A stretch of 37,992 nt of DNA from an uncultured Granulosicoccaceae bacterium (GTDB lineage: Bacteria > Pseudomonadota > Gammaproteobacteria > Granulosicoccales > Granulosicoccaceae): NCBI GenBank assembly GCA_938005265.1, contig CALLOA010000160.1:1-37992 (forward strand), written 5' to 3'. The notes under the pieces are model-generated. The model was given only the letters and a program-made list of their open reading frames with translations. It did no database searches and was not told where the DNA came from. Made by a program: the position numbers and the translations under genes. Each line of letters begins with the position of its first letter. Position 1 is the stretch's first letter. Shown in pieces: positions 1-8,725 of this stretch.

Positions 1-1
1 G

Positions 2-874
2 GGCCTGTACCTGTTTGAGTTACAGCTCACCTATCATTCATTGCACGGAAGCTCCTGTAGTGCCGATTTTGATTTCGAACTGTACAACGATTCGGTTACT
101 GCAATTGCACCGTTCCAAACAGATTTACTCATCCCTGACACTCCCTACTCTGACCCGTATGAACATCTGTTTCCAGATGAAGATGCTTATCGCCTGGCGC
201 AAACCTCATACGCCACCTATCTGTCAAACGGGGGCACATTAAGCTTTCTTGATTGGTTAGCACGGGTTTTCTGGGGTGACGAAGGCGAAGGCCAATTACC
301 AGTTTCAACCGACGGTGCACCGCCACAGCCACCAGATTTTATAGCTGCATTTGAACAATACGAGCAAGATGGTGGAACACTTGAATTTCATGATTGGTGG
401 ACAAACGTGGCTCCTGGTTTGCCAGGGGTTACTATTCAACAGCTACACGACTTTGCTCAACAAAACGATTGGTACAGCCCAAACGACTCAAGTGCTATTC
501 TTTACCCACCTTATAACGGGCATCTCAATGGTTGGTTTGAACCTGTATTATTACCACCCGGTTCTACAATAGACAGATATGGCCACTTGAATGGGTCTTT
601 TTTTGGAGAAATAGGGTCAGGAATACCCGGACGAGCGTTGCCTCCTGATGTAGACACAAGTACCGGAACTCACACTATTCAAGTAGAAAGGGAACTACCT
701 GTATTACAGGGTATAGCTGCTGAATGGTTTGGCGAACCTGGCGGGGCTGTACAATACGAAATCAACTGGCAGGCAATAGCTGATGAAGACGGTGTAGATA
801 TCAGCGAGATACTTGGTTACCTAACCGGAAGAGTGCGATACTTAGCAGACAACGGGTGGATAACAATACTCTAA
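2..874 (+). CDS. C-terminal part of a polymorphic toxin with a TNT NAD-glycohydrolase domain (5' end outside window)
   Basis: The frame is open from the first bases of the window, so this is the tail of a longer gene. A TTG at 41 is only an internal codon. Residue numbers below count from that TTG. The last ~118 residues (about 160-277) read as a TNT (tuberculosis necrotizing toxin) domain: an LPPGSTIDRYG stretch (residues 171-181), a RALPP motif (198-202), LPVLQG (219-224) and a WFGEPGGAVQY motif (229-239) whose Gln matches the catalytic-region Gln of TNT. Known TNT toxins hydrolyse NAD+ in the target cell. Upstream are two copies of a Y-x3-GGTL-x-F-x-DW motif (residues 60-72 and 107-119), perhaps a repeated linker. 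The delivery part (Rhs, PAAR, adhesin or similar) lies outside the window. Two small paralogues follow directly and are the likely immunity genes. Base use is visibly A+T-richer than the rest of the window, consistent with transfer. Confidence 0.8.
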   Translation, partial: GLYLFELQLTYHSLHGSSCSADFDFELYNDSVTAIAPFQTDLLIPDTPYSDPYEHLFPDEDAYRLAQTSYATYLSNGGTLSFLDWLARVFWGDEGEGQLPVSTDGAPPQPPDFIAAFEQYEQDGGTLEFHDWWTNVAPGLPGVTIQQLHDFAQQNDWYSPNDSSAILYPPYNGHLNGWFEPVLLPPGSTIDRYGHLNGSFFGEIGSGIPGRALPPDVDTSTGTHTIQVERELPVLQGIAAEWFGEPGGAVQYEINWQAIADEDGVDISEILGYLTGRVRYLADNGWITIL

Positions 875-934
875 AAAGGATTTTTCTATTAGCCTAATAT
901 TCAAAAAAGCCGAAATAGAAAAACATGAGAACAA

Positions 935-1351
935 ATGACTAAACCACAAGAACAATTACAAAAGACTCTTGATGAATATAGTCTACGACTAGATTCTTCA
1001 GGAAAATATACTTCGTTTTTTCAAATCATCGAAAAGGGAGAAATGTCGAGAAAACTTTATATCAGGGATAATGAATATGAAATCGTTCTATCAGAAAGAG
1101 CCAAACCCTTTCTACAAAAAACATTCTTTGATACAGATGAATTGCTCTACTGGCTCACAACTGAAGCTCTAAAAAATATAGTTTCTCAAAATACTGAAAG
1201 AAAAAGAAAAGACGAACCACTTTCCGAATATCTAAAAATGTTTTTTCAGCGAAAAAAAGAATTAATGCACATGATCAACGATGAATGGGCTGAGAGGGCT
1301 TATTCTGAAGGAATGGACTATACAAAAAGGCTGACGAAAAATACCGACTGA
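935..1351 (+). CDS. Probable immunity protein, copy 1 (Imm63-like, tentative)
   Basis: A 138-residue soluble protein with no signal peptide or membrane segment, beginning 60 nt after the TNT toxin gene. It is very rich in Lys and Glu. Visible motifs are YEIVLSERAKP, a DELLYWLTTEA helix and FFQRKKELMHMINDEW near the C terminus. This general pattern (ERGK-like, LLYW, R..F..Q.ELL..I...W) recalls the Imm61/Imm63 groups of polymorphic-toxin immunity proteins, but I cannot confirm the family. Position right behind a TNT toxin is the main reason for the call. If correct, it would bind the TNT domain and protect the producing cell and its kin. The start follows a weak GAG about seven bases upstream and matches the second copy. 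A+T-rich like the toxin. Confidence 0.6.
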   Translation: MTKPQEQLQKTLDEYSLRLDSSGKYTSFFQIIEKGEMSRKLYIRDNEYEIVLSERAKPFLQKTFFDTDELLYWLTTEALKNIVSQNTERKRKDEPLSEYLKMFFQRKKELMHMINDEWAERAYSEGMDYTKRLTKNTD

Positions 1352-1575
1352 CCAACATTTTCCTTAATTTCTAAATAATGCTTATTTGGCTGGATCTACC
1401 TAACACGCAAAAGACACCTATAATATGGCACGATTACACCATTTTAATAAATGTATAAACTACAGCGACAATCATGATTATTTTCCTATTAATGAATTAG
1501 TAGTAATCATAGAGCAATCCAGATTTTTTATACCACTAAAACTAATCTTCACAAAATGAAGATCAGTAGATGCAC

Positions 1576-1992
1576 ATGACAGAATCTCAAGAACAACTAC
1601 AAAAAACTCTCGATAAATATAGTCTCTTACTCGACACATCAGGAAAATACACTCCGTTTTTTCAAATTGAGGATTTTAACGAATCGTCGAGAGAACTTTT
1701 CATATCGGATACTGAGTATGAAATTGTCCTGGCAGAAAGAGCCAAGCCTTATTTACGAAAAAAATTTTCTGATATAAATGAATTGCTTTACTGGCTCACA
1801 ACTGAAGCTATAAAAAAAATAGTCTCTCAAAACAGAGAAAAAGACAGAAAAGGCAAGTCGCTTTCTGAATATCTAAAGAATGTTTATCAGCAACAAAAAG
1901 AACTAATGCACATGATCAACGATGAATGGGCTGAAAGATTTTATTTGGAAAGGTTGGAATATGGAAAACGAGTGATGAAAATATCCGACTGA
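1576..1992 (+). CDS. Probable immunity protein, copy 2 (paralogue of the gene at 935)
   Basis: A 138-residue paralogue of the preceding gene, the same length without gaps and roughly two thirds identical by eye. YEIVLAERAKP, ELLYWLTTEA and KELMHMINDEWAER are all retained. I place the start at the ATG at 1576 (MTESQEQ), which aligns with MTKPQEQ of copy 1; an in-frame ATG six bases upstream (1570) is possible. Differences cluster at residues 32-38 and near the C terminus, as expected if the two copies recognise different toxin variants, but that is inference. No second toxin is seen between the copies, so copy 2 may be a spare or orphan immunity gene left from earlier toxin-tip exchange. Confidence 0.6.
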   Translation: MTESQEQLQKTLDKYSLLLDTSGKYTPFFQIEDFNESSRELFISDTEYEIVLAERAKPYLRKKFSDINELLYWLTTEAIKKIVSQNREKDRKGKSLSEYLKNVYQQQKELMHMINDEWAERFYLERLEYGKRVMKISD

Positions 1993-2080
1993 CAACATTT
2001 TTCTTATTAATTAAAATATGCTTCTTTGGACAGATCCACGCACCGACCAAAGGACAATTACACTCTGACACGACCACACC

Positions 2081-2348
2081 CTCCAATTTAAGTTGGCCAT
2101 GAGGGCACGAATCCAAACATCACATCAACGCTCCCCCTTTGACACTGTCACGCCAAAACCCCGCATTTGCGAAAAGAAAACTCCCTGTCGGTCTAACGAA
2201 TTTGTCACTTTTATTACATATGTAGCCATAACTTTCTCTATAAATTCACGGCAACCAGAATCACCCCAAAGTACGATAGAATCAGCTTAGCATCGGTAAA
2301 TCGCATCTTCCAATTCAGGAAAACTCGGGCATAAGGATGAGTATTTTA
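2081..2348. other. Intergenic stretch with nothing recognised
   Basis: Together with the duplicated flank this makes about 355 bases (1993-2348) without a gene. Base composition changes here from the A+T-rich toxin block to the more balanced composition of the rest of the window. The short frames present have no recognisable content. A TTGACA-like hexamer lies near 2138 but has no matching -10 at proper spacing. No terminator hairpin is seen after the immunity genes. Confidence 0.5.
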
Positions 2349-3281
2349 ATGTTTCGAACTCTGGGTATTGTCGGCATTTCACTGCTTGCCGCCTGTGGAG
2401 GCGGTAGTAGTGGCGGCGGGTCGGAAGTAATAGATACACAAGGCCCCATTCCGAACCCCGATAGTCGGCTGATAGGCTTGTTCCAGGAACCTCGCTGTCA
2501 AAGGGCTGAGAACTCTTCATCCAATACCGCTACTCGATTCAATCCGGACGGGACCTACGACTTTACGTTGACGTCATATCTGTTGCTGAACTGCTCTGTT
2601 CCGGCCTATACCCTGGACTACTCAGGTAACTTTTTCGAAGGGAACACAAGCCTGTTACCGAATGGATTGGAAGCAGTAGAGCTGGACCTGCAACAGACTA
2701 CCCAGCGATCACTCACGCCTATGAGTCAATTTGCCGCTGAAAGGCTAAACAATCAAATGTTGTGCGGCATCGATGACTGGCAGTCCCTGGTTCCACAAAC
2801 AATTGAAGGATGTGTACTCGAAGCTAATCGGGAATCAGTCATCCTGCCTACTATCTATCAGATTTACCATCTGCAGGAAAATCACTATCTATACCTTTCG
2901 CAGGAAACCAGCTTTGCGGAGGAAAATCGACCAGCCAACCTACCCGCTATACCTTTCTATGTGCGTGAACTGGCACCTGTCGATGACTTTTCTTCAGACG
3001 CGCTGGGAGTCTGGAGCTCCGGTAACGGCAACGTATTTCTGGAATTCAGGCAGGACGGGATTCTATACGTCTACACCGAAGACGATACCAATGCTTGCTA
3101 CACCTTAGGCATGGAGCCGTTTCTGCATCAAGGAGACAATATATACAGCGGCTTCGACGGTGAAGCGTTTGAACTGACCAACACCACCGAAGGACTACTG
3201 TTTAGTGTTCCGGAACGAGACGAGCCGGCCCTGTTTATTCGGGATACTGTGGATACACTGCAGCATCTGATTCTTTGCTAA
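2349..3281 (+). CDS. Predicted outer-surface lipoprotein of unknown function
   Basis: Starts with a short basic and hydrophobic leader ending in a clear lipobox (LLAAC), so it should be lipid-modified on Cys and anchored in a membrane. A Gly/Ser-rich linker follows the Cys. The rest (about 290 residues) is a soluble domain with several scattered Cys (for example LNCSV, MLCGIDD, EGCVLE, NACYTL, ILC at the end) that could form disulfides. I see no known enzyme motif. Two ATGs are possible. I prefer 2349 because an AAGGA sits 11 bases upstream, whereas for the ATG at 2337 it would overlap the start codon. The gene is flanked by unrelated genes and faces the BtuF-like gene tail to tail. Confidence 0.75.
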   Translation: MFRTLGIVGISLLAACGGGSSGGGSEVIDTQGPIPNPDSRLIGLFQEPRCQRAENSSSNTATRFNPDGTYDFTLTSYLLLNCSVPAYTLDYSGNFFEGNTSLLPNGLEAVELDLQQTTQRSLTPMSQFAAERLNNQMLCGIDDWQSLVPQTIEGCVLEANRESVILPTIYQIYHLQENHYLYLSQETSFAEENRPANLPAIPFYVRELAPVDDFSSDALGVWSSGNGNVFLEFRQDGILYVYTEDDTNACYTLGMEPFLHQGDNIYSGFDGEAFELTNTTEGLLFSVPERDEPALFIRDTVDTLQHLILC

Positions 3282-3286
3282 CCCGA

Positions 3287-3311
3287 GGCTGTCGACCCCA
3301 AGCTGACAGCC
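3287..3311. terminator. Stem-loop between convergent genes, possible terminator
   Basis: A perfect 7-bp stem (GGCTGTC / GACAGCC, 3287-3293 with 3305-3311) with an 11-base loop lies in the 47 bases between two convergent genes. There is no T-tract on either side, so it is at best a weak intrinsic terminator or an RNA-stabilising hairpin. Confidence 0.35.
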
Positions 3312-3328
3312 CCAAGCTGAAAACAGGC

Positions 3329-4156
3329 TTACTGCTTGTCACCCCAGCTTTTGACTATGGCGTGAATCTGCTCCAGTCCATCGGTCAATGCTGCCGGCCC
3401 TGGCTGTAGAATGTTCACCGATTTTATTTCGTGTAATTCCTGATTCTGCACGGCTTTGATTTCGTGCCAGCCCTCACGCGCCGCCACTTTTTCCGGCCTG
3501 AATTTCTTGCCGCACCAGGAGCCAAGAATTATGTCGGGGTTGCGTTCTATGACTTCGTCGTTGTTTGCAATAATCCTGTTCTTGCCCAGGCTTTCAACCG
3601 ATAGCTCCGGAAAACAATCTATACCTCCAGCTACCTGCACTACTTCAGACACCCAACGTATACCCGAAATCAACGGGTCATCCCATTCTTCAAAATAGAC
3701 TTTGGGTTTTACTGCGGTATTGGAGGCTATGGATTGCAGCTCGGTGATCCGTTGACTGTACTGGCCAAGTAACTCGCGGCCCTTTTCCTCAGCCCCCACT
3801 ATGGATGACAGCATCAGAATCATATTCAATATTTCCGATATGCTGCGCTGATTGAATATCATCACATTCAATCCTCGTCGCACAAGCTCAGCGGCAATAT
3901 CGGCCTGCAGGTCTGAAAATCCGATAACCAAATCGGGTTTCAGATCGATTATTTTTTCAGTCTTGGCCGAGAGAAAGGCAGAAACCTTGGGCTTTTCCTT
4001 GCGTGCGATCGCAGGCCTTACCGTAAAACCGGAAATGCCTACGATTCGGTCCTGCTCTCCTAAAAGATAGAGTGTTTCGGTCGATTCCTCGGTCAGGCAA
4101 ACGATACGCTCTGGAGGCGCAGGGTTACTGACTACTAATGGGTTAGATGCAGACAT
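3329..4156 (-). CDS. BtuF-like cobalamin/siderophore ABC-type binding protein without a signal peptide
   Basis: A 275-residue helical-backbone (class III) substrate-binding protein. It has RIVCLTEESTETLYLLGEQDRIVGIS at its start, split below into recognisable parts: the RIV(S/C)L opening, the E-T-LY-LG segment, KPDLVIGFSD, and a later NPDIILGSWCG block. These match the BtuF/FhuD fold that binds B12, haem or siderophores. No Sec leader or lipobox precedes the fold (it begins MSASNPLVVSNPAPPERIV), so as written it would stay in the cytoplasm, which is odd for an ABC binding protein. Leaderless BtuF relatives annotated as cobalamin-binding proteins exist, often without transporter genes beside them, and none is here. 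It lies 68 nt behind the P450 gene on the same strand, so co-transcription is possible. No strong Shine-Dalgarno is seen. Confidence 0.75.
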   Translation of the reverse strand: MSASNPLVVSNPAPPERIVCLTEESTETLYLLGEQDRIVGISGFTVRPAIARKEKPKVSAFLSAKTEKIIDLKPDLVIGFSDLQADIAAELVRRGLNVMIFNQRSISEILNMILMLSSIVGAEEKGRELLGQYSQRITELQSIASNTAVKPKVYFEEWDDPLISGIRWVSEVVQVAGGIDCFPELSVESLGKNRIIANNDEVIERNPDIILGSWCGKKFRPEKVAAREGWHEIKAVQNQELHEIKSVNILQPGPAALTDGLEQIHAIVKSWGDKQ

Positions 4157-4224
4157 TGTTATTTGTATAATTCTTCATGGTGAACAGCCAGGCTGAACAA
4201 ATGGAATAACGATTATTAAAGTTG

Positions 4225-5445
4225 CTAAAACCTGACAGGCAATTCACTAAAACCACGAAAACGTGCCAATGGCATTCTTTTGGGAGTACCGGCAGGCTTC
4301 ATTTCAGGAAATCGTTCTATCAGTTTTCTGAATGCAATTCTTCCTTCATACCGGGCGAGTGTCGCACCCAGGCAGACATGGATACCGGTAATAAACGCAA
4401 GGTGACGATTAGGTACCCTTGTAATATCCACCGTATCCGGTTTTTGGAAAACTTGCGGGTCACGGTTAGCAGCCGCTATTGATGTATGTATATAGGTTCC
4501 GGCAGGTATGGTTTTTCCACCAATAAGACTTTCCACAGTGGTGAGCCGATTTCCTATCTGCAAAGGGCTTTCAAATCTGAGAATCTCCTCCACTGCACTG
4601 TCTACCAGATCCGGAGTACTTGCAAGTAAACGGTACTGTTCAGGTGATTGAAGCAACATCCCGACACCATTCGCCATCAGGCTGGTTGTCGTTTCATGCC
4701 CAGCATTCAAAAGAAATATGCAATTCTGAATCAGTTCCTCTTGCGTGAGCTTTCGCCCCTCAAATTCACCAAAAATCAGTGCTTCGAGCACCTCACCCTG
4801 GCCTGCACCTTCCGGATTGGCACGTCGATGATTGATCAGATCACTCAACATGTCGCTGAATTCACTAACAGCTTCATTACCAGCCTCCAACCGCGCTCCA
4901 GATACAACAGGATCCAGTGCCCCTAAGATGGCCAATGAAAAACCTCGCAGCTTTTTTCGGTGCTCCTTTGGCACACCCAACATAAAAGATATCACTTCAG
5001 TGGGTAATCGCATGGCAAAGGCCGTAACAAAATCAACATCCCCCGCACCCTGAAGCTCATCCAGTAACGTGTCCACAATTTCACCGATCAGCGGTTCCAT
5101 TTCTGCCAGTTTGCGGGCTGTAAATGCAGACGCCAGCAGTTTTCTTACCGTCGTATGATAAGGCGGATCATTAAAAATGAGGCTGGTTGTGTGGTGGGTG
5201 TACAGTGGCCCATCACCAAATTTATCCTTGAATGCAACCGTTTTATCCGAAATCATCGTGCGGTCGCGGTACACAGCACGTACATCTTCATAGCGTGTCA
5301 GGTACAGCGAACCATCCGGATTGATATGTACCGGATCGTGCTCGCGCAAATTTGCTAAAACCGGATATGGGTCGTCAATAAAGCGTTGGTCAATCGAATT
5401 CAGATCGAACGCTATCGCTTGTGCTTTTGAATCAGCTATGACCAT
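4225..5445 (-). CDS. Cytochrome P450
   Basis: A 406-residue soluble bacterial class I P450. The diagnostic motifs are all intact: I-helix AGHETT at 248-253 (oxygen activation), ExxR at 287-290 (EILR), and the haem-binding loop FITGIHVCLG at 351-360 with the proximal thiolate Cys358. There is no membrane anchor. Such enzymes oxidise small hydrophobic molecules and need a ferredoxin and a ferredoxin reductase. A 2Fe-2S ferredoxin gene of the suitable type lies far away at 30715-31032, and no reductase is seen. The substrate cannot be told from sequence. It is divergent from the secreted hydrolase gene, and a BtuF-like gene follows. Confidence 0.92.
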   Translation of the reverse strand: MVIADSKAQAIAFDLNSIDQRFIDDPYPVLANLREHDPVHINPDGSLYLTRYEDVRAVYRDRTMISDKTVAFKDKFGDGPLYTHHTTSLIFNDPPYHTTVRKLLASAFTARKLAEMEPLIGEIVDTLLDELQGAGDVDFVTAFAMRLPTEVISFMLGVPKEHRKKLRGFSLAILGALDPVVSGARLEAGNEAVSEFSDMLSDLINHRRANPEGAGQGEVLEALIFGEFEGRKLTQEELIQNCIFLLNAGHETTTSLMANGVGMLLQSPEQYRLLASTPDLVDSAVEEILRFESPLQIGNRLTTVESLIGGKTIPAGTYIHTSIAAANRDPQVFQKPDTVDITRVPNRHLAFITGIHVCLGATLARYEGRIAFRKLIERFPEMKPAGTPKRMPLARFRGFSELPVRF

Positions 5446-5647
5446 ATGCTATTGCCGTTTAAAAGTGAAAAGGCTCGCGTTTACTGCCGATATAAATCCA
5501 CCCTACAATGATTATCGGGTAATGCCAAGCGCACATGCAAAAGAGAATATGCCGCCCGTTTCTCATACCGCCACTGCAATCGCTGTATTTTTGCATGATA
5601 TGCTCAACAATGAATAACCAACAGCACAACAAATGGAGAGCAGACAG

Positions 5648-6607
5648 ATGCGGCATTCTCTTATAGCCTTTCTGCTAGTTATGATTTCCTACCCGCTTCA
5701 CGCAGGATCTGACAGTCCGATTGAACAGGCAGTAACAATCGATGCAGGAAAGGCGCAGTTGCATGGTTCATTGCTACTGCCCGTGGCCGCAAAGGATGAG
5801 GCCGTTCAGAATCTGACAGTAGCGCTGATAATTGCCGGTTCCGGGCCAACCGATCGTGATGGCAATAACCCTGTGAATACCAACAATCATCTGAAATTGC
5901 TGGCGAGAGGATTGGCTGAATCAGGTATCGCAAGTTTGCGTTACGATAAACGGGGTATTGCTGCAAGCCAGGCGGTTGGACCAAAAGAGCAGGATTTACG
6001 TTTCGAGCAATATGTCGATGACGCTGTAAACTGGCTTGCCTTTCTTGGCAGGGACACTCGGTTCAAAAAAATTATGGTTATCGGCCACAGTGAAGGCTCG
6101 TTGATCGGTATGCTGGCGGCCCAACAAGGTGGTGCAGATTCATTTGTTTCAATCGCAGGTGCCGGTCGGCGTGCTGACAGGATTATCACCGAACAACTGT
6201 CTCACCAACCACAAGAAATCAGGGAAATAGCTGAACCCATACTCGAAAGTCTGGCCGCCGGCAAACTGGTCGAAGACGTCGACACCATGTTCTACGCCTT
6301 GTTTCGACCTCGCGTACAGCCTTATATGATTTCATGGTTTAAATACGACCCGGCAGTAGAGATTGCCAAGCTGGATATACCGGTTTTGTTATTACAGGGA
6401 ACTACCGACATCCAGGTCGGTGTGGAAGATGCACAACTTCTGGCAAGGGCGCAACCCAGAGCTACCTTGCATATGGTCGAGAATATGAATCATATTCTCA
6501 AAAAGGCACCAGCCGACAGAGAGAAAAACGTTGCAACCTACAAGCAGCCCGATCTAGCTGTTGTAGTTGAAATTATTGATAGCATCGTGGCGTTTGCAGA
6601 CAGCTAG
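5648..6607 (+). CDS. Secreted alpha/beta hydrolase
   Basis: A 319-residue alpha/beta-hydrolase with a Sec signal peptide (MRHSLIAFLLVMISYPLHAG). The fold markers are the oxyanion segment IIAGSGPTDRDG, the YDKRG turn, the nucleophile elbow GHSEGS (Ser148), an acid in LLQGTTD (Asp254) and the catalytic His in MNHILK (His282), numbered from the chosen start. This arrangement is that of a serine esterase or peptidase-like hydrolase acting in the periplasm. The ATG at 5648 is preferred because GGAG lies nine bases before it; an in-frame ATG at 5633 lacks a site and would spoil the leader. The natural substrate is unknown. Confidence 0.85.
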   Translation: MRHSLIAFLLVMISYPLHAGSDSPIEQAVTIDAGKAQLHGSLLLPVAAKDEAVQNLTVALIIAGSGPTDRDGNNPVNTNNHLKLLARGLAESGIASLRYDKRGIAASQAVGPKEQDLRFEQYVDDAVNWLAFLGRDTRFKKIMVIGHSEGSLIGMLAAQQGGADSFVSIAGAGRRADRIITEQLSHQPQEIREIAEPILESLAAGKLVEDVDTMFYALFRPRVQPYMISWFKYDPAVEIAKLDIPVLLLQGTTDIQVGVEDAQLLARAQPRATLHMVENMNHILKKAPADREKNVATYKQPDLAVVVEIIDSIVAFADS

Positions 6608-6630
6608 ACTTTCAATCAACTACACACCGC

Positions 6631-6660
6631 ATTGATGCCGCCCTAGTGCAAGGCATCAAT
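6631..6660. terminator. Stem-loop at the convergent ends of the hydrolase and dctM genes
   Basis: A perfect 9-bp stem, ATTGATGCC with GGCATCAAT (6631-6639 and 6652-6660), has a 12-base loop and overlaps the dctM stop codon. It lacks a T-tract, so a terminator role is only suggested by its position between convergent genes. Confidence 0.4.
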
Positions 6661-7963
6661 TGAGGATTGCTGTACTCAGTGCCGGGTACTTGATCAAAAG
6701 AATAAGCACCAGCAACATAACAAACGCAAATGGCAAGGCACCCAGAAAAACATCCTTAAGCTTTATCCGGTCATCATTCAAAGTCGACTTGATAACAAAA
6801 CAACTAATACCCAAAGGCGGCGTAAGCAGCCCGATCTCCGCACCGACCACCGTTACTATGCCAAACCACACCGGACTCAAACCCAAAGGTTCGATCAGTG
6901 GCAGAAACAGAGGCACAACAATCAGGATGATAGATGCCGTGTCCAATAAAGTGCCCAGAAACAACATAAGGATGACATACATCACCATGATGGCTGTGAA
7001 ACTAAGCTGATTATTAGCAATGATGTCAGCCAGTTCGTTAGGCAATGCCGCAAGCCCCAACATTCGGCTATAAATTGAAGCTGCTGTGATCAGGAAAAGA
7101 ATTGCTGCCGTTATATGGCCCGTTTCAAGTAGCGCTTCCCAGAACGTTTTGAGGGTCATGCGGCCACGCAAAATCGCAATCAGCAAACCCACACCGGCAC
7201 CGGCAGCACCTGCTTCCACCGGCGTAAAAAAGCCTGAGTAAATGCCACCCAGCACAATCACAATAAGCGCCACCAGCGGCAAGGTTTTACCCGCAACTTC
7301 TCGCTTGGACATCGGCTCGTAGTCGGTCGCAGGCCGGCCACCTATAAAATTGGGGAAAAATCGCCCGGCAAAAGCAATAGCGGCAATATAGGCAATTGCG
7401 AGCATGATGCCGGGTACAATGCCGGCAAGAAACATGTCGCCGACTGATTGCTCGGCAACAAAAGAATAGATAATCAGCATTGCTGAAGGCGGAATGATCA
7501 TCCCCAGTACGGATGAACCGGCGACGACACCGACTGCAAATCGCCGGTTGTAGTCGTAACGCAACATTTGCGGAACAGCAACTGTAGAGAATACAGATGC
7601 AGACGCGATTGATGACCCGGTAACCGCTGCAAAAACCGCATTGGCACCAACGGTTGCCATACCAATACCACCTTTGATCTTGCGAAAAGCAGCATTCATC
7701 ACGTCATAGATATCACCACCCATGCCGGCTTTGGAGACTATAAGCCCCATAAAGGTAAACAGCGGTACCGTGGCAAACGTGTACTCCATGACACTATCAC
7801 CTACCGCGATCTTGATCAGATTCATCGCCAGATCAAAGTTGTCTCGCATTAACCAGATCGAAACAAACGAGACGACCCCCAATGCTATAGGGATGTAAAC
7901 GCCCAGATAGATCAGAACAACGATGGCAATTACGGATGCCAGCCCAATTTCTATCGGACTCAC
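6656..7963 (-). CDS. dctM: TRAP transporter large permease (DctM type)
   Basis: A 435-residue very hydrophobic protein with about 12 membrane segments. It has the typical DctM signatures: VPLFTFMG near residues 65-72, GGIGMATVGANAVFAAVTGSS followed by A-SA, and the second-half repeat ending LLTPPLGISCFV. In TRAP systems this subunit is the ion-coupled permease, driven by sodium or protons in the inner membrane. The start codon is GTG and overlaps the dctQ stop as GTGA, showing translational coupling. Length is normal for the family. The substrate is set by the DctP protein and is unknown; nearby dddP makes DMSP, acrylate or another small carboxylate reasonable but untested guesses. Confidence 0.93.
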   Translation of the reverse strand: MSPIEIGLASVIAIVVLIYLGVYIPIALGVVSFVSIWLMRDNFDLAMNLIKIAVGDSVMEYTFATVPLFTFMGLIVSKAGMGGDIYDVMNAAFRKIKGGIGMATVGANAVFAAVTGSSIASASVFSTVAVPQMLRYDYNRRFAVGVVAGSSVLGMIIPPSAMLIIYSFVAEQSVGDMFLAGIVPGIMLAIAYIAAIAFAGRFFPNFIGGRPATDYEPMSKREVAGKTLPLVALIVIVLGGIYSGFFTPVEAGAAGAGVGLLIAILRGRMTLKTFWEALLETGHITAAILFLITAASIYSRMLGLAALPNELADIIANNQLSFTAIMVMYVILMLFLGTLLDTASIILIVVPLFLPLIEPLGLSPVWFGIVTVVGAEIGLLTPPLGISCFVIKSTLNDDRIKLKDVFLGALPFAFVMLLVLILLIKYPALSTAILN

Positions 7964-8529
7964 AGTCGGTCAGATTCCGGTTGAGGAGAGCCGGATTTGG
8001 ACGTGCCTGCAGCAGACGCACCAGCGTAAAGCGAAGGCCTGACAACTTTTAACGCAAACAACAAGCAACACAAACAGGCACTAAGAAAAATTACAAGCTT
8101 GATGGGCCACCACGGGGCCGTGAACACACCGGGTACACCAAAGTAATCTTTGGTTTCCAGCATCTCGACAAATTCCGGCCAGATTGCGATCGAAATCAGC
8201 AGCATGAATACACACGCAACCACATTGATAATTTTATCGATGACAGAGGCCAGTCCGGGCCAACGGTTACCAGCGATCGAGAGAAAACCATCCGACCTGG
8301 TCAGTCGATTGACACGAACAACATCCGGCAATTGAAGAAATACGATCAGCACCATCGAAAACTGGACCAATTCGACAGCACCATGGAAAGGCTTGTGGAA
8401 AGCTTCACGGGCAACAACATCAAAATTTACGACAGCAACCAATGCCAGCACAACTAGCGTACCGATAGCATTGGCAGCTATTGCTACGCGCTCGGCGGCC
8501 GAGACAAAAACCTGCAGTAAGCTATTCAC
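7960..8529 (-). CDS. dctQ: TRAP transporter small permease (DctQ type)
   Basis: A 189-residue protein with four predicted membrane segments, the architecture of DctQ, which pairs with DctM in the inner membrane. It carries the common FHKPFHGAVELVQFSMVLIVF region in the first half; the family typically has a conserved E-L in this helix. The frame starts with GTG at 8529, since no ATG fits the family start. It ends by overlapping dctM by four bases. About 200 nt separate it from dctP, with no recognisable gene in between, so the three genes may still form one transcript. Confidence 0.88.
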   Translation of the reverse strand: MNSLLQVFVSAAERVAIAANAIGTLVVLALVAVVNFDVVAREAFHKPFHGAVELVQFSMVLIVFLQLPDVVRVNRLTRSDGFLSIAGNRWPGLASVIDKIINVVACVFMLLISIAIWPEFVEMLETKDYFGVPGVFTAPWWPIKLVIFLSACLCCLLFALKVVRPSLYAGASAAGTSKSGSPQPESDRL

Positions 8530-8725
8530 GGGATATCAGTTGATAATGTCGTTGGCGAAAATTATCGGCGGATATTGTTGGCGGAATTTGTTAACAGAAC
8601 CGGGAACTAAAACCACCCACAGAAACCGCGGGAAGTTCTCACCACGGCTTTATGACACAATCTATACACAGGGCTGCCGGCGTTGAACCAGCGACCAACA
8701 CCAAGCAGCCATGCATGGGCGCGAC

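Larger units (their letters stand above)
935..2080 (+). repeat. Tandem duplication: immunity gene plus ~90 bp of 3' flank, two copies
   Basis: The two immunity genes are copies of one another, and the similarity does not stop at the stop codons. The ~90 bases after copy 1 (to 1440, ending CGATTACACC) match the ~90 bases after copy 2 (to 2080, ending CGACCACACC). Shared blocks include CAACATTTT, TATGCTT/AATGCTT and TTTGG. The repeated unit is therefore about 505 bp (935-1440 and 1576-2080), separated by about 135 bp of non-matching A+T-rich sequence. Confidence 0.7.
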
